From assembly GCA_039809495.1 (NCBI GenBank), contig JBDHVC010000009.1, forward strand, positions 47,401-111,400: a stretch of DNA of 64,000 nucleotides, read 5' to 3'. The stretch is from JAFLCL01 sp039809495 (lineage in GTDB: Bacteria > Myxococcota_A > Polyangia > Polyangiales > Sandaracinaceae). A program made the position numbers and the translations under genes. The notes below the pieces were generated by a model. It was not told the DNA's origin. It ran no database searches and worked only from the letters and a program-made list of their open reading frames with translations. Positions 29,005 to 37,946 of this stretch are shown piece by piece. Each line of letters opens with the position of its first letter. The first letter of the stretch is position 1.

Positions 29005-31086
29005 ATGGCGCGCTGGCCGATGCGACTTGGGCCCTACCGGATCGAGCGACGCATCGCGTCGGGCGGGATGGCGGAGGTCTTCGTCGCGCATCGGGAGGCG
29101 GCGCACGGCTTCTTGCGCCGGGTCGCCCTCAAGACGATCCTCCCGCAGTACGCGAGCGACCCGGAATTCGTCGCGATGTTCGCGGACGAGGCGCGGCTCG
29201 TCGCGCGCCTCGAGCACCCCGCCATCGCGCAGGTCTTCGACTTCGGGGAGGCCGACGGAGCCCTCTTCCTCGCGATGGAGTACGTCGACGGGACGAGCCT
29301 GAGCCGCCTGCTCCGCGCGGTGAGCGCGACGCGCGACCCCTCCTCGATCCCGCTCGCGACCATCCTCCACGTCGGGATCGAGGTCGCCCGCGCGCTCGCG
29401 TACGCGCACCACGCCCGCGATCCGCACGGCACGCCGCTCGGGATCGTGCATCGCGACGTCTCCCCGGCGAACATCCTGCTCGGCCGCCGCGGCGAGGTGA
29501 AGCTCGTCGACTTCGGCATCGCGCGCGCTCGCGGAGCCGCCCACCGCACCGACGAGGGGCTCGTGCGCGGCAAGCTCGGCTACATGTCGCCCGAGCAGGT
29601 GCAGGGGCACGAGCTCGACGCGCGGAGCGACGTGTTCACGCTCGCGGCCGTGCTCGCCGAGCTCTGCCTCCGCGAGCCGCTCTTCGGCACCGGCGAAGAC
29701 CTCTCGATCCTCATGCGGATCCGCAACGCCGACGTCGGCTCGCTCGATCGGCTCGCGGGCCTCGAGGTGCGCGACGCCCTCGAGCGCGCGCCCTCGCCAG
29801 CGCCCGCGGATCTCGTGCGGGTGCTGCGCGCCGCGCTGGCCGCGCGACCCGAGGAGCGCATCGAGGCCTCGCACTTCGCGGACGCGCTCGAGGCGATCGT
29901 CCGTCGGCGTCGGCTCGAGGGGCGCGGCGCGCGCGAGACGGCGCGGCTGCTCCATCGGCTCGGTGTGCTCACGGTCGACCCCGCCGACGTCGAGGCGCGG
30001 GAGCCGGGGGCGCGCCCGACCTCGCTGATCGCGGCGGCCGAGCCCCCTGCCTCATCGACCGTCCGGCCCGAGCCCTTGGGCACGAGGGAGCTGCTCGCCT
30101 CGCTCGCGCTCGATCCGCCGTCGCAGTACGAGCTCGTCACGCCCGCGGGGCGCTCCATCGGGCCGCTCTCCTACGCGGAGCTCGTGCGCCGCCTCGTCGC
30201 CGGAGAGGTCGATCCGAGCCTCGCCGTGCGACGCGAGGGCCTCGAGGGCGAGCCCCCCGAGCTGCGTCGCTACCTCGGCTCGAAGGCGCTCGGCTGGGCG
30301 GAGGTGGACGAGCCGCGCGTCCGCGAGCAGGGGGACGTCACGCCCGGGCGCCTGCTCGCGCTCGCGCTCCGCTGCGCGACGACGCGCGCGACCGGCCTGC
30401 TCGAGGTCGTCGAGGGGGGAGATGGCGCGCGGGCGCGGCCCTCGCGGCGAAAGCGCGTCTTCTTCGTCGACGGCAAGCCGGAATTCGTCGCCTCGAACGA
30501 TCCGCGCGAGCTGCTCGGGGAATTCCTCGTCGAGTCCGGGCTCGTCACGCGGATGGAGATCGAGCTCGCGCTCGCCGTGCTCGATCGCTACGAGGGGCGG
30601 CTGGCCGACGCGCTCGTCGACCTCGGCGTCGTGCGGCCGATCGCCATCACCAACGCGATCGAGCGGCAGGTGCGCGCCCGCTACCTCGAGGTGTTCCGCT
30701 GGCGCTCCGGGACCTTCTCCTTCACGGAGGGCCTCCGCGCGGGCGAGGAGGTGGTCCCGCTCGCGCGCGGCCCGCTCGAGCTGCTCTACGACGCCGCCTC
30801 GGGGCTCGACGCGACGCTCGCGGAGTCGGCGATCTCCCCCCTCTCCGAGCACGTCGTGACCCGGGTGCTCACCCCGCCCGCGCCGCTCGCGGTGTTCGGC
30901 GTGCCGAGGGCGTGGGAGCGCGCGATCCTGGGTGTCGATGGGTCCACGCCGCTCGTGCGGCTCGTGATGCGCGCTCGAGAGGAGCACGGGCTCGAGCTCG
31001 ACGACGCGTACCGCGCGTACCACTTCGGGCTGAGCTGCTCGTTCCTGCGGGCGGTCGCGTCGAGGGCCTCGACCCATCGGGCGTGA
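29005..31086 (+). CDS. Ser/Thr protein kinase with GYF-like and DUF4388 domains
   Basis: 693 residues. The ATG at 29005 has GGAGG 4 nt upstream and starts the kinase domain directly (MARWPMRLGPYRIERR). Lys43, HRDVSPAN (149-156) and DFG (169-171) are intact. After a linker comes a GYF_2-like segment (PAGRSIGPLSYAELVRRLVAGEVD). Then follows a DUF4388/PATAN domain (GDVTPGRLLALALR, KRVFFVDGKPEFVASN, RSGTFSFTEG). DUF4388 also occurs in the receiver-like protein at 46147-48996. A signalling hub is likely, with partners unknown. A possible -10 TATCCT lies at 28911. Confidence 0.93.
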   Translation: MARWPMRLGPYRIERRIASGGMAEVFVAHREAAHGFLRRVALKTILPQYASDPEFVAMFADEARLVARLEHPAIAQVFDFGEADGALFLAMEYVDGTSLSRLLRAVSATRDPSSIPLATILHVGIEVARALAYAHHARDPHGTPLGIVHRDVSPANILLGRRGEVKLVDFGIARARGAAHRTDEGLVRGKLGYMSPEQVQGHELDARSDVFTLAAVLAELCLREPLFGTGEDLSILMRIRNADVGSLDRLAGLEVRDALERAPSPAPADLVRVLRAALAARPEERIEASHFADALEAIVRRRRLEGRGARETARLLHRLGVLTVDPADVEAREPGARPTSLIAAAEPPASSTVRPEPLGTRELLASLALDPPSQYELVTPAGRSIGPLSYAELVRRLVAGEVDPSLAVRREGLEGEPPELRRYLGSKALGWAEVDEPRVREQGDVTPGRLLALALRCATTRATGLLEVVEGGDGARARPSRRKRVFFVDGKPEFVASNDPRELLGEFLVESGLVTRMEIELALAVLDRYEGRLADALVDLGVVRPIAITNAIERQVRARYLEVFRWRSGTFSFTEGLRAGEEVVPLARGPLELLYDAASGLDATLAESAISPLSEHVVTRVLTPPAPLAVFGVPRAWERAILGVDGSTPLVRLVMRAREEHGLELDDAYRAYHFGLSCSFLRAVASRASTHRA

Positions 31087-31155
31087 CGGGCCACGCGGCG
31101 CGCTCGCGCGGCCTTCGGCGCGAAGCCGCGCGCGCGATCTGCTAGCGTCGCCCGG

Positions 31156-32985
31156 GTGGCATCTCCTTCAGGCCCGAACGAGGGACCGCCAGCCGCTCCG
31201 CGACGAGCGCAAGCGGGCGCCGCGCCCTCGCGCCGCGCGCTCCTCACGCGTCGCGCGAGCGAGCGGGGCGAGAAGGGGGTGTCGATCCTCGGCGTCGCCG
31301 TCCGCGACGTCGCGCGCTTGCGCGAGGTCGTCGCCGTCGTCGTGCGGCACGGGTTCGGCGAATTCGTCTCGCGCATGCCCTTCGCGACGCTCGTGCTCGG
31401 CGAGCTCCAGCGCGGCCGCGAGAGCTTCCAGGGCTCGGCGCCCGAGCGCTTCGCGCACCTGCTCGGCGAGCTCGGGCCGACGTACATCAAGCTCGGGCAG
31501 CTCCTCTCGATGCGCTCCGATCTGCTCCCGCGCGACTACATCGACGCGCTCGGCAAGCTCCAAGACAAGGCGCCCGAGATCCCGTTCGACGAGGTGAGGC
31601 GGCAGATCGAGGCGGGGCTCGGCCGCCCCCTCGAGGAGCTCTTCGCGTCCATCGACGCCACGCCGCTCGCGACCGCGTCGATCGCGCAGACCCACCGCGG
31701 CACGACGCGCGACGGCCGCGCGGTCGCGATCAAGGTGGAGCGCCCCGGCATCGACGCCGTGATGCGCGGCGATCTCGATCTCCTCTGGCTCGCCGCGAAG
31801 GGGCTCGAGGCGTCGATCGACGAGCTCAAGCTGATCATGCCGTCGGCGATCGTCGCCGAGTTCGAGCGCGCTCTCTTGCGCGAGCTCAATTTCACCGCGG
31901 AGCTCGCGAACCTCACGACGATGGGGCGCCTCGTCGCCAACACGGGCGAGCGGGTGACGGTCCCGACGCCGCTCCCCGAGCTCTCCTGCCGCACCGTGCT
32001 CACGATGAGCTACTTCGAGGGGAGCCCCGTGCGGACCCTCGAGCCGGGGAGCGAGGCGGCGCGCCGCGCCGTCGAGGTGATCGTGAAGACGATGTGCCAG
32101 GGCGTCTTCGTCGATGGCTTCTTCCACGGCGATCCGCACGCCGGGAACATCCTCGTCGCCGACGACGGGACGATCTGCTTCCTCGATCTCGGCCTCGTCG
32201 GGACGCTCTCCCCCGAGCAGCGTGACGATCTCGTCACGCTCGTCCTCGGGACGCTCGTCAACGACGCCTCGACGGTGTGTCGCGTGCTCTTGAAGATCGG
32301 CACCCCGACCGAGCGCGTCGACATCGGCGCGCTCAAGGCCGACATCACGCGCGTGCGCGCCGAGTACGTCATGGTCGCCTCGGTCGCCGACGTCGACAGC
32401 GAGCGGTTCATCGAGGAGCTCGTCCGCGCGACGCGCAAGTACAAGGTGCGCCTGCCGAGCGAGTACTCCGTGCTCGCCAAGGCCGCCGGGACGATCGAGG
32501 GGCTGGTGCGCGCCCTCTACCCGCGCCTCGACGCGATCCCGCTCGTGAGGCCCTACGTCGAGCGCGTGTTCGCCGATCGGCTCGAGCCGACGAAGGCGCT
32601 CACCGAGGCGCTCGGAGGCGCGACGGGCGTGCTCTCGCTCGCGCGGACGCTCCCGACGCACCTCGACCAGATCCTCCACGACCTCGAGACCGGCAACGTG
32701 CAGGTGCGCCCCCGCATGCCGGAGCTCGAGGCGCTGCCGCACCTGCTCCACGACTCCGCGACCCGCATCGGCGTCGCCGTCTTCGCCGCGTCCATGAGCA
32801 TCGCGAGCGCGATGGTCATCCCCGACGCGTACGAGCACCCGATGCAGTGGGTGAAGCTCGCGCTCTTCTTCGTCTTCGGCTTCGCGGCGCTCGCGGGCTG
32901 GGCGGTCGTGTGGTTCTGGCACTGGCTCGGCCGGGGCGTGAACCTGCCGCTCGGCGCCATCCTCCGCTTCTTGCGGCGAGGGTGA
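31156..32985 (+). CDS. ABC1/UbiB (AarF) family atypical kinase
   Basis: 609 residues from a GTG at 31156. The signature KLGQ (112-115) in GPTYIKLGQLLSMRSDLLP, then AVAIKVERPG, ELNFTAELAN and FFHGDPHAGNI with FLDLGLVG identify the family, which supports ubiquinone synthesis or lipid homeostasis at the membrane. Two transmembrane helices close the protein (RIGVAVFAASMSIASAM and LALFFVFGFAALAGWAVVWF), as in UbiB. The first 40 residues are Arg/Ala/Pro-rich and probably unstructured, and the start could be downstream. Confidence 0.93.
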   Translation: MASPSGPNEGPPAAPRRAQAGAAPSRRALLTRRASERGEKGVSILGVAVRDVARLREVVAVVVRHGFGEFVSRMPFATLVLGELQRGRESFQGSAPERFAHLLGELGPTYIKLGQLLSMRSDLLPRDYIDALGKLQDKAPEIPFDEVRRQIEAGLGRPLEELFASIDATPLATASIAQTHRGTTRDGRAVAIKVERPGIDAVMRGDLDLLWLAAKGLEASIDELKLIMPSAIVAEFERALLRELNFTAELANLTTMGRLVANTGERVTVPTPLPELSCRTVLTMSYFEGSPVRTLEPGSEAARRAVEVIVKTMCQGVFVDGFFHGDPHAGNILVADDGTICFLDLGLVGTLSPEQRDDLVTLVLGTLVNDASTVCRVLLKIGTPTERVDIGALKADITRVRAEYVMVASVADVDSERFIEELVRATRKYKVRLPSEYSVLAKAAGTIEGLVRALYPRLDAIPLVRPYVERVFADRLEPTKALTEALGGATGVLSLARTLPTHLDQILHDLETGNVQVRPRMPELEALPHLLHDSATRIGVAVFAASMSIASAMVIPDAYEHPMQWVKLALFFVFGFAALAGWAVVWFWHWLGRGVNLPLGAILRFLRRG

Positions 32986-33009
32986 TCGGCGTCACGCGTC
33001 GCGCGCTCA
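32983..33009. terminator. Short stop-to-stop imperfect palindrome between convergent genes
   Basis: The 27 bases from the ubiB-like stop (TGA) to the complement of the hydrolase stop (TCA) form an imperfect palindrome centred on ACGCGT. It is too short and imperfect to be sure it terminates. It is listed because it repeats the arrangement seen at 16706-16754 and 24387-24426. Confidence 0.4.
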
Positions 33010-33837
33010 CTCGTAGCTCGGCGCGTCACCTCGGAGCGCGCCCGCGACGAAGCGCGCGGCGCGCTCCTGGAGCTCGTTCGGGCGCGGGCTCGGGAGGTAG
33101 TCGCCGTGGCCGACGCGGTGCTCGTCGAGCTGGCGGCCCGAGACGTCGCGCGGCACCTCGCGCGCTCCTTGGGCGCGCGGACCGCGGCGGCCGAGCGCCG
33201 TCTTCGTGTAGCCGCCGAAGAGGAGCGCCGCGACGGCGTCGCCCATCGGGAAGGCGAATTGGAGCACGCGATCGTGCGTGGACGCGAGCCAGTGGACGCG
33301 CGACGCGGCCTCGACGGCGGCGCGGTAGCGATCGTCACGCGCGAGCGCGTCGCAGTCGACGGCTCCCGCCATGAGCACGACCTCGTGAGCGCCTCGAGCG
33401 CGCGCGCGGAGCTCGCGCATCGTCTCGAGGGCGACGCGGCAGCCGAGGCTGTGGGCGACGAGCGAGATCCGCGTCGAGCTGGCGAGCGAGCGCGCGAGGA
33501 CCGCCGCGAGCCGCCGCGCGGTGCGATCCGCGTCGCGCTCCTCGAAGGAGTACGTGAGCGGCGAGAGCCGATCGTCGCCGGGCCAGAGCACCGCGAGGAA
33601 GATCGCGTCGACGAGGCCCTCGAGTCGCGCCTCGAGCGCGAGCAGCGCCCGGCGCCCCTCGCGGCGGCTCACGTTGAAGCCGTGGACGAGGACGACGACG
33701 TGCTCGCTCGGGCGCGCGAGGGCGCGCAGATCGCCGAGCGCGAGCAGCGCGCCGCGCGCGTCGGAGAGGACGGGGCCGACGATCGCGCCGCCCACGTCGG
33801 CCTCGCGGAAGTCGAGGACGAAGGCCCGCCCGCTCAC
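33007..33837 (-). CDS. Alpha/beta hydrolase, DUF900-like
   Basis: 276 residues. The GTG at 33837 overlaps the stop of the upstream gene (GTGA) and gives a compact protein. HVVVLVHGFNVSRREG (oxyanion region near residues 47-60), SFEERDADRTARRL and LVAHSLG (nucleophile Ser130) match the DUF900 alpha/beta hydrolases. The later segment HDRVLQFAF supplies a plausible Asp/His. No signal peptide is seen. It is coupled to a membrane protein gene of unknown function. The substrate is unknown. Confidence 0.87.
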   Translation of the reverse strand: MSGRAFVLDFREADVGGAIVGPVLSDARGALLALGDLRALARPSEHVVVLVHGFNVSRREGRRALLALEARLEGLVDAIFLAVLWPGDDRLSPLTYSFEERDADRTARRLAAVLARSLASSTRISLVAHSLGCRVALETMRELRARARGAHEVVLMAGAVDCDALARDDRYRAAVEAASRVHWLASTHDRVLQFAFPMGDAVAALLFGGYTKTALGRRGPRAQGAREVPRDVSGRQLDEHRVGHGDYLPSPRPNELQERAARFVAGALRGDAPSYE

Positions 33838-34562
33838 TCGTCGCCTCGAGGACGGAGCGCGCTCCGCGCGTTCCCGAGGAGGGCGATCACGTCCTTCGTC
33901 ACCGGCGCGACGGGCACCGCGGCGATCCCGACGACCAGGCCCTTCAGCAGAGCATCGATCGTCAGCCCTTTCTCGACGACGATCGCGCCCGCGAGGGACC
34001 CGACGACGGCGACGAGGATCGCGACGCGCTGCATCCATGACGCGTACGCGCACTGCGCGGCGCACGCGGCCGCCTCGACCCGCGCGTCCATCAGGGCCTC
34101 GAAGCGGCCGAGGATCGCGCGCGCGTCGTCGGGATCGATCGCCGGCCGGTCGTCTCTCGCTCCCCGGGCCGGCTCGCCGTCACGCTCGTCGAGCGCCCGA
34201 CGAGCACCCTCGCGGAGGGTCCGCACCGCGCTCGCGAGCTCGGGCTCGCTGGCCTCTCGCGGGATCATGCGCCCGAGGTCGGTCGCGGCGGCCTCGTTCG
34301 AGAGCGCGAGGCGCAGGCCCGTGCGGAGCAGCTCCGCGAGCGGCTCCTGGCCTCGCCGGAAGCTCTCTCGGACGAGCGCGTCGATCCCGTCGCCGTAGAC
34401 GATCTTGAGCGCGCGCCAGGCGTCCTCGCCGAGCACCGGGCGCACACGCTCGACGCCGAGCGTGCCGATCCACGTCCCCTTGAGCGACTCGACGATCCCG
34501 AACGCGGCGCTACCGACGGCGCCCGTGGCCGTGACCCAGTTCGTCAGGTTGTCGAATTCCAT
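33834..34562 (-). CDS. Membrane-associated protein of unknown function
   Basis: 242 residues from the ATG at 34562 (MEFDNLTNWVTATGAVG). The first 20 residues include an amphipathic helix rich in Gly/Ala. Two hydrophobic segments lie near the C-terminus (VAILVAVVGSLAGAIVV and LLKGLVVGIAAVPVAPV). The central part is helical and charged. No family is recognised. Translational coupling (GTGA) with the DUF900-like hydrolase suggests the two proteins act together, perhaps with this one as membrane anchor. That is inference. Confidence 0.75.
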   Translation of the reverse strand: MEFDNLTNWVTATGAVGSAAFGIVESLKGTWIGTLGVERVRPVLGEDAWRALKIVYGDGIDALVRESFRRGQEPLAELLRTGLRLALSNEAAATDLGRMIPREASEPELASAVRTLREGARRALDERDGEPARGARDDRPAIDPDDARAILGRFEALMDARVEAAACAAQCAYASWMQRVAILVAVVGSLAGAIVVEKGLTIDALLKGLVVGIAAVPVAPVTKDVIALLGNARSALRPRGDE

Positions 34563-34637
34563 GCGCCGCCTCCGCGCGCGTCGACCCACGCCGACGCCCT
34601 GCTCGAGACGGTAGTGAACACGGCGCAATTCCGGAAA

Positions 34638-34930
34638 TTATCGGGGCGCGACCCTGCGCTCGTTGACGCGGAGGAGCCACGGGATCGCGAGCAGGACGAG
34701 CAGCGAGAGCCCCGCGCTCCGCTCCATGCCGACGAGGTTGTCGGCCGCGTCGCTCGAGCGGAGCCACGCGCCGACGATGCCACCCGCCCCGAGGCCGGCG
34801 TGCTGCACCATCGAGGAGAGGGACGGGTAGCGCGCGCGGAGCGCGGCCGCGGGCACGCGTGAGAACAGCGTGCCGAGCGCGACGTTGCGCGCGTTGTTGG
34901 TGAGCATGAAGAGGACGATGAGGGCCGCGG
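34638..34930 (-). pseudogene. MFS transporter C-terminal fragment (partial duplicate)
   Basis: The translation (NNARNVALGTLFSRVPA, later SMVQHAGLGAGGIVGAW and AGLSLLVLLAIPWLLR) repeats the last quarter of the intact MFS gene at 36471-37871. The DNA copy 34665-34930 matches 36534-36799 without gaps, with about nine differences by my count. The rest of the gene is absent, so this is a dead fragment. It may still read as a short frame of about 89 codons starting at 34907. The 75 bp between it and the gene at 34562 hold nothing recognisable. Confidence 0.88.
34665..34930. repeat. 266-bp direct repeat, copy 1
   Basis: Same orientation as copy 2 at 36534-36799, offset exactly 1869 bp, no indels, roughly 97% identical by eye. 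It begins at GACGCGGAGGAGCC and ends at GGGCCGCGG. It lies 13 bp downstream of the Cys-rich lipoprotein gene, so the two copies bracket that gene. Confidence 0.9.
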
Positions 34931-34943
34931 CGCGACGACGCGT

Positions 34944-36431
34944 TCACGGGAAACAGTCGAGCCCGCAGCCCGTACAGTTGGCGAGGCTCCGAGGCGTCTC
35001 GCAGCCGTTGGCCCGGTTCCCATCACAATCGAACGCGCCGTCGTCACAGCTCGCGTAGTCACAGCGACCCGCGCTCGTGCAGACGGGGGTGGCGCGCTGG
35101 ACGCCGGCGCAGGTGTTCCCGCACGCCCCGCAGTTCGGGGTGCTCGTCCCAGGGGTCTCACAGCCGTTGGCTCGGTTGCCGTCGCAGTCGAGCCAGCCCG
35201 ACGCGCACGCCGCGTAGTCACACGCGCCCGCGCTCGTGCAGACGGGGGTGGCGTTTCGGACGCCGGCGCAGGTGTTCCCGCACGTCCCGCAGTTCGGGGT
35301 GCCCGTCCCGGGGGTCTCACAGCCGTTGGCTCGGTTGCCGTCGCAGTCGAGCCAGCCCGACGCGCACGCGTCGTAGCCACACTCGCCCGAGCTCAGGCAG
35401 AACGCCGAGCCGACGTGCTGGGGCATGCACGCTCTCCCACAGCCCCCGCAGCTCCAGAGGTCGAACGGCGTCTCGCAGCCGTTCGTCCGGTCTCCGTCGC
35501 AGTCGAGGTTCTGCGGAGCACAGCTCGTGTAGCTGCAGGCACCCCGATCGCAGAAGGCGTCGGCGGCGGCGACGCGAGCCGCGCAACGCTCTCCACAGCG
35601 GCCGCAGTGCTCCGAGGAGGTGAGCGGATCGACGCAGCGACCGTCGCAGCAGATCGTAGCGCCCGCGCAGGTGCCGCAGCAGGGATCGCGAGGGTCGCAC
35701 GCGCCCGCGTCCGACCTCAGAGCCGCGGCGGCGTCGACGTCGGGGTCCTCGACGCCGCCGTCCATGGCGGGCTCGATCGCCGGCACACAGCCCAAGCCCG
35801 GAGCGCAGAGCTGGCCCACGGGGCACGCGCCGGTCGTGGGCTGCTCGAAGCAAGCGCCCTCGACGCAGATTGGCGTGACGCAGGCGGTGTCGCTGGTGCA
35901 GGGGCGGGTCGCGTCGCAGTCCGACCCCCTGCGGCAGGTGTCGACCTCGGGATCGCACGCGGCGCTGAGGCAGTGGCCCCCGTGGCATTCGGTCGCGTCG
36001 CTCGGATCGGCGGGGCCTGGGCAGGTGACGTCGCGACAGGAGCGGGTGATCACGACGTGGACCAGGAAGGAGCCCCGCACCGTGAACTCCCTCGTGCGGG
36101 CGGCGATCAGGCGACCGCGGTGGAGGATGGAGACGCGCGTGTGGTGTGCGCCGACTGCCAGGTTCGTGCGCGAGAGCAGCGTACGAGGCGTGGAGAACAC
36201 GTCGGCGCGGCGTACCCTGCGCGGAGGCTCCTCGACGCCGTCGATCTCCGTCCGGATCTCGTCGAATTCCAGCAAGGGGACGAAGTCCGTCTGCAGGCTG
36301 ATCGCGAACTCGCTCGACGGCCCGCAGCCAGCGGCGAGCGCGAGCAGCGCCGAGAGCAGCGGGGCGAGGCCGAGGATCGCGCGGCGCGGGTCCAAGCCGA
36401 GAAGGCTCCGTGGACGCGGCGGGCGTGTCAA
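34944..36431 (-). CDS. Cys-rich repeat lipoprotein with NGCET motifs
   Basis: 495 residues. The lipoprotein signal ends in LAAGC (Cys36). Residues about 37-130 form a beta-type domain (FVPLLEFDEIRTEIDG). The remainder is a string of Cys-rich modules. The last four each read roughly C-D-Y-x-x-C-x-x-G-x-x-D-C-D-G-N-R-A-N-G-C-E-T-P and then C-G-x-C-G-N-T-C. Such modules are common in secreted myxobacterial proteins and resemble disulfide-knotted adhesion units. Function unknown. The gene lies between two copies of an MFS 3' segment, which suggests it arrived or was duplicated by recombination. Confidence 0.87.
   Translation of the reverse strand: MTRPPRPRSLLGLDPRRAILGLAPLLSALLALAAGCGPSSEFAISLQTDFVPLLEFDEIRTEIDGVEEPPRRVRRADVFSTPRTLLSRTNLAVGAHHTRVSILHRGRLIAARTREFTVRGSFLVHVVITRSCRDVTCPGPADPSDATECHGGHCLSAACDPEVDTCRRGSDCDATRPCTSDTACVTPICVEGACFEQPTTGACPVGQLCAPGLGCVPAIEPAMDGGVEDPDVDAAAALRSDAGACDPRDPCCGTCAGATICCDGRCVDPLTSSEHCGRCGERCAARVAAADAFCDRGACSYTSCAPQNLDCDGDRTNGCETPFDLWSCGGCGRACMPQHVGSAFCLSSGECGYDACASGWLDCDGNRANGCETPGTGTPNCGTCGNTCAGVRNATPVCTSAGACDYAACASGWLDCDGNRANGCETPGTSTPNCGACGNTCAGVQRATPVCTSAGRCDYASCDDGAFDCDGNRANGCETPRSLANCTGCGLDCFP
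34997..35473. repeat. Tandem 159-bp coding repeats (three units)
   Basis: Units begin at TCTC(A/G)CAGCCGTTGG at 34997, 35156 and 35315, with a more diverged boundary at 35471. The period is 159, 159 then 156 bp, that is 53 or 52 codons. Each unit encodes one Cys-rich module of the lipoprotein. The two middle units are nearly identical DNA, so the array is a place for length change by slippage. Confidence 0.85.
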
Positions 36432-36470
36432 GGCAGGCGTGGCGCGTCTGCGGAGGCGAGCGCGAGGGGC

Positions 36471-37871
36471 TCAGGTGCGCGAGCGCGCCGGCGCGTGCTC
36501 GATCCCGTCGCGCCGGTCGACGATGTGCTCCGTGACGCGGAGGAGCCACGGGATCGCGAGCAGGACGAGCAGCGAGAGCCCCGCGCTCCGCTCCATGCCG
36601 ACGAGGTTGCCGGCCGCGTCGCTCGAGAGGAGCCACGCGCCGACGATCCCGCCCGCCCCGAGGCCGGCGTGCTGCACCATCGAGGAGAGGGACTGGTAGC
36701 GCGCGCGGAGCGCGGCCGCGGGCACGCGCGAGATCAGCGTGCCGAACGCGACGTTGCGCGCGTTGTTGGTGAGCATGAAGAGGACGAAGAGGGCCGCGGT
36801 GACGAGCCAGATGGGCGAGACGTCGTGCCCGAGCCAGCGGACGCGCGCCTCGCCGAGCCGGTCGATCGAGCGAGGCAGGGCGACGAAGGTCGCGCTCGCG
36901 ACGATCGCGTAGCCGACGGAGCCGAGGAGCGCGACCGGGAAGCTCCCGACGCGATCGACGAGCCGCCCGAGCGGGCGCAGCACGATGAAGCTCGCGGCCC
37001 CGCCCGACGCGTAGAGGAGCGAGAGGAGCCGCTCGGGGTAGCCGAGGTTGTTCTCGACGAACGTCGCGAGGTACGGGATCACGAGGAAGGAGCCGAACGC
37101 CGACGCGAGCGCCATCGCGTACGACACCTGCACCGCGCGATCGGTCACCAGCGTGCGGAGCGAGCGCACGAGCTCGCGCGTCCCCGCGTCCTTCGCGGCG
37201 CGGCGATCGACGTGATCGTCGAGCTTCGGCAGGAGCAGCCGCGCGGCGAGCGCGGCGAGCCCCGAGAGGAGCGCGGTCACGACGAAGGGCGTGTGCCAGC
37301 TCCCCCAGTCGGCGAGGACGAGCCCCATCGGCACGCCGAGGATCGAGGCGACGGAGAAGGCCATCATCATCGTGCCGAGCGCGCGGCCGCGGCGGACGAC
37401 GGGGACCGTGTCCGCGACGATCGCCATGGCCAGCGAGGTCGCGGGCCCGCCGAACGCCCCCGCGACGACGCGCGCGAGGACGAGCGAGGGCAGATCCGTG
37501 GCGATCACCGCGCCGAAGGTGCCGACGCCGAGGCCGATCAGGGTCACGACGAGCGCCGATCGCCGCGAGTAGCGGTCGAGGAAGAACGCCCCGAGGAAGC
37601 CCGCGACGCCCGCGGCGAGCGTGTAGCTCGCGACGACGATCCCGATGCTCGACGTCGGGATGCCGAGCTCGCTCGAGAAGCGCGGCCCGAGCGGAGACGG
37701 CATCATGAAGTCGAGGATGTTGACGAATTGCACGGCCGCGAGCAGCACGACGACGCGTCGCTCCGCGACGGGCGCGTCGTCGATCGCCGACCCTCCCTCG
37801 CGCGCCGAGGCGACGCTCGAGGGCCGATCGGCCGCGTGCGCGTCGAGCGTGTCGTCGAGGGGGAGGGCCAT
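36471..37871 (-). CDS. Major facilitator superfamily transporter
   Basis: 466 residues from the ATG at 37871 (a GTG at 37901 would add 10). Twelve hydrophobic segments are visible, with the MFS loop motif DRYSRRSALV between helices 2 and 3, and GPATSLAMAIVADTV and GRALGTMMMAFSVASILGVPMG in the first half. The closest general type is the drug/sugar exporter group (arabinose-efflux-like). The substrate is unknown. The last 270 bp are duplicated at 34665-34930. Confidence 0.9.
   Translation of the reverse strand: MALPLDDTLDAHAADRPSSVASAREGGSAIDDAPVAERRVVVLLAAVQFVNILDFMMPSPLGPRFSSELGIPTSSIGIVVASYTLAAGVAGFLGAFFLDRYSRRSALVVTLIGLGVGTFGAVIATDLPSLVLARVVAGAFGGPATSLAMAIVADTVPVVRRGRALGTMMMAFSVASILGVPMGLVLADWGSWHTPFVVTALLSGLAALAARLLLPKLDDHVDRRAAKDAGTRELVRSLRTLVTDRAVQVSYAMALASAFGSFLVIPYLATFVENNLGYPERLLSLLYASGGAASFIVLRPLGRLVDRVGSFPVALLGSVGYAIVASATFVALPRSIDRLGEARVRWLGHDVSPIWLVTAALFVLFMLTNNARNVAFGTLISRVPAAALRARYQSLSSMVQHAGLGAGGIVGAWLLSSDAAGNLVGMERSAGLSLLVLLAIPWLLRVTEHIVDRRDGIEHAPARSRT
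36534..36799. repeat. 266-bp direct repeat, copy 2 (inside intact MFS gene)
   Basis: Parent copy of the fragment at 34665-34930. It covers the codons for the last transmembrane helices of the MFS transporter. The reading frame of this copy continues into the full gene, so this is the original. Confidence 0.9.
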
Positions 37872-37946
37872 CGCGCGTAGGCTGCGCCTTCGGCCCAACA
37901 CCGGCCAGAGCGCAACCCAGCGTTGCGCCCGGCAGAAGGGACAGGG

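Noticed and set aside
34997..35473. 159-bp repeats considered as a mobile element because their length matches the palindromic element
   Set aside because: The sequence is unrelated to the palindromes and encodes conserved Cys-rich modules. The length match is coincidence.
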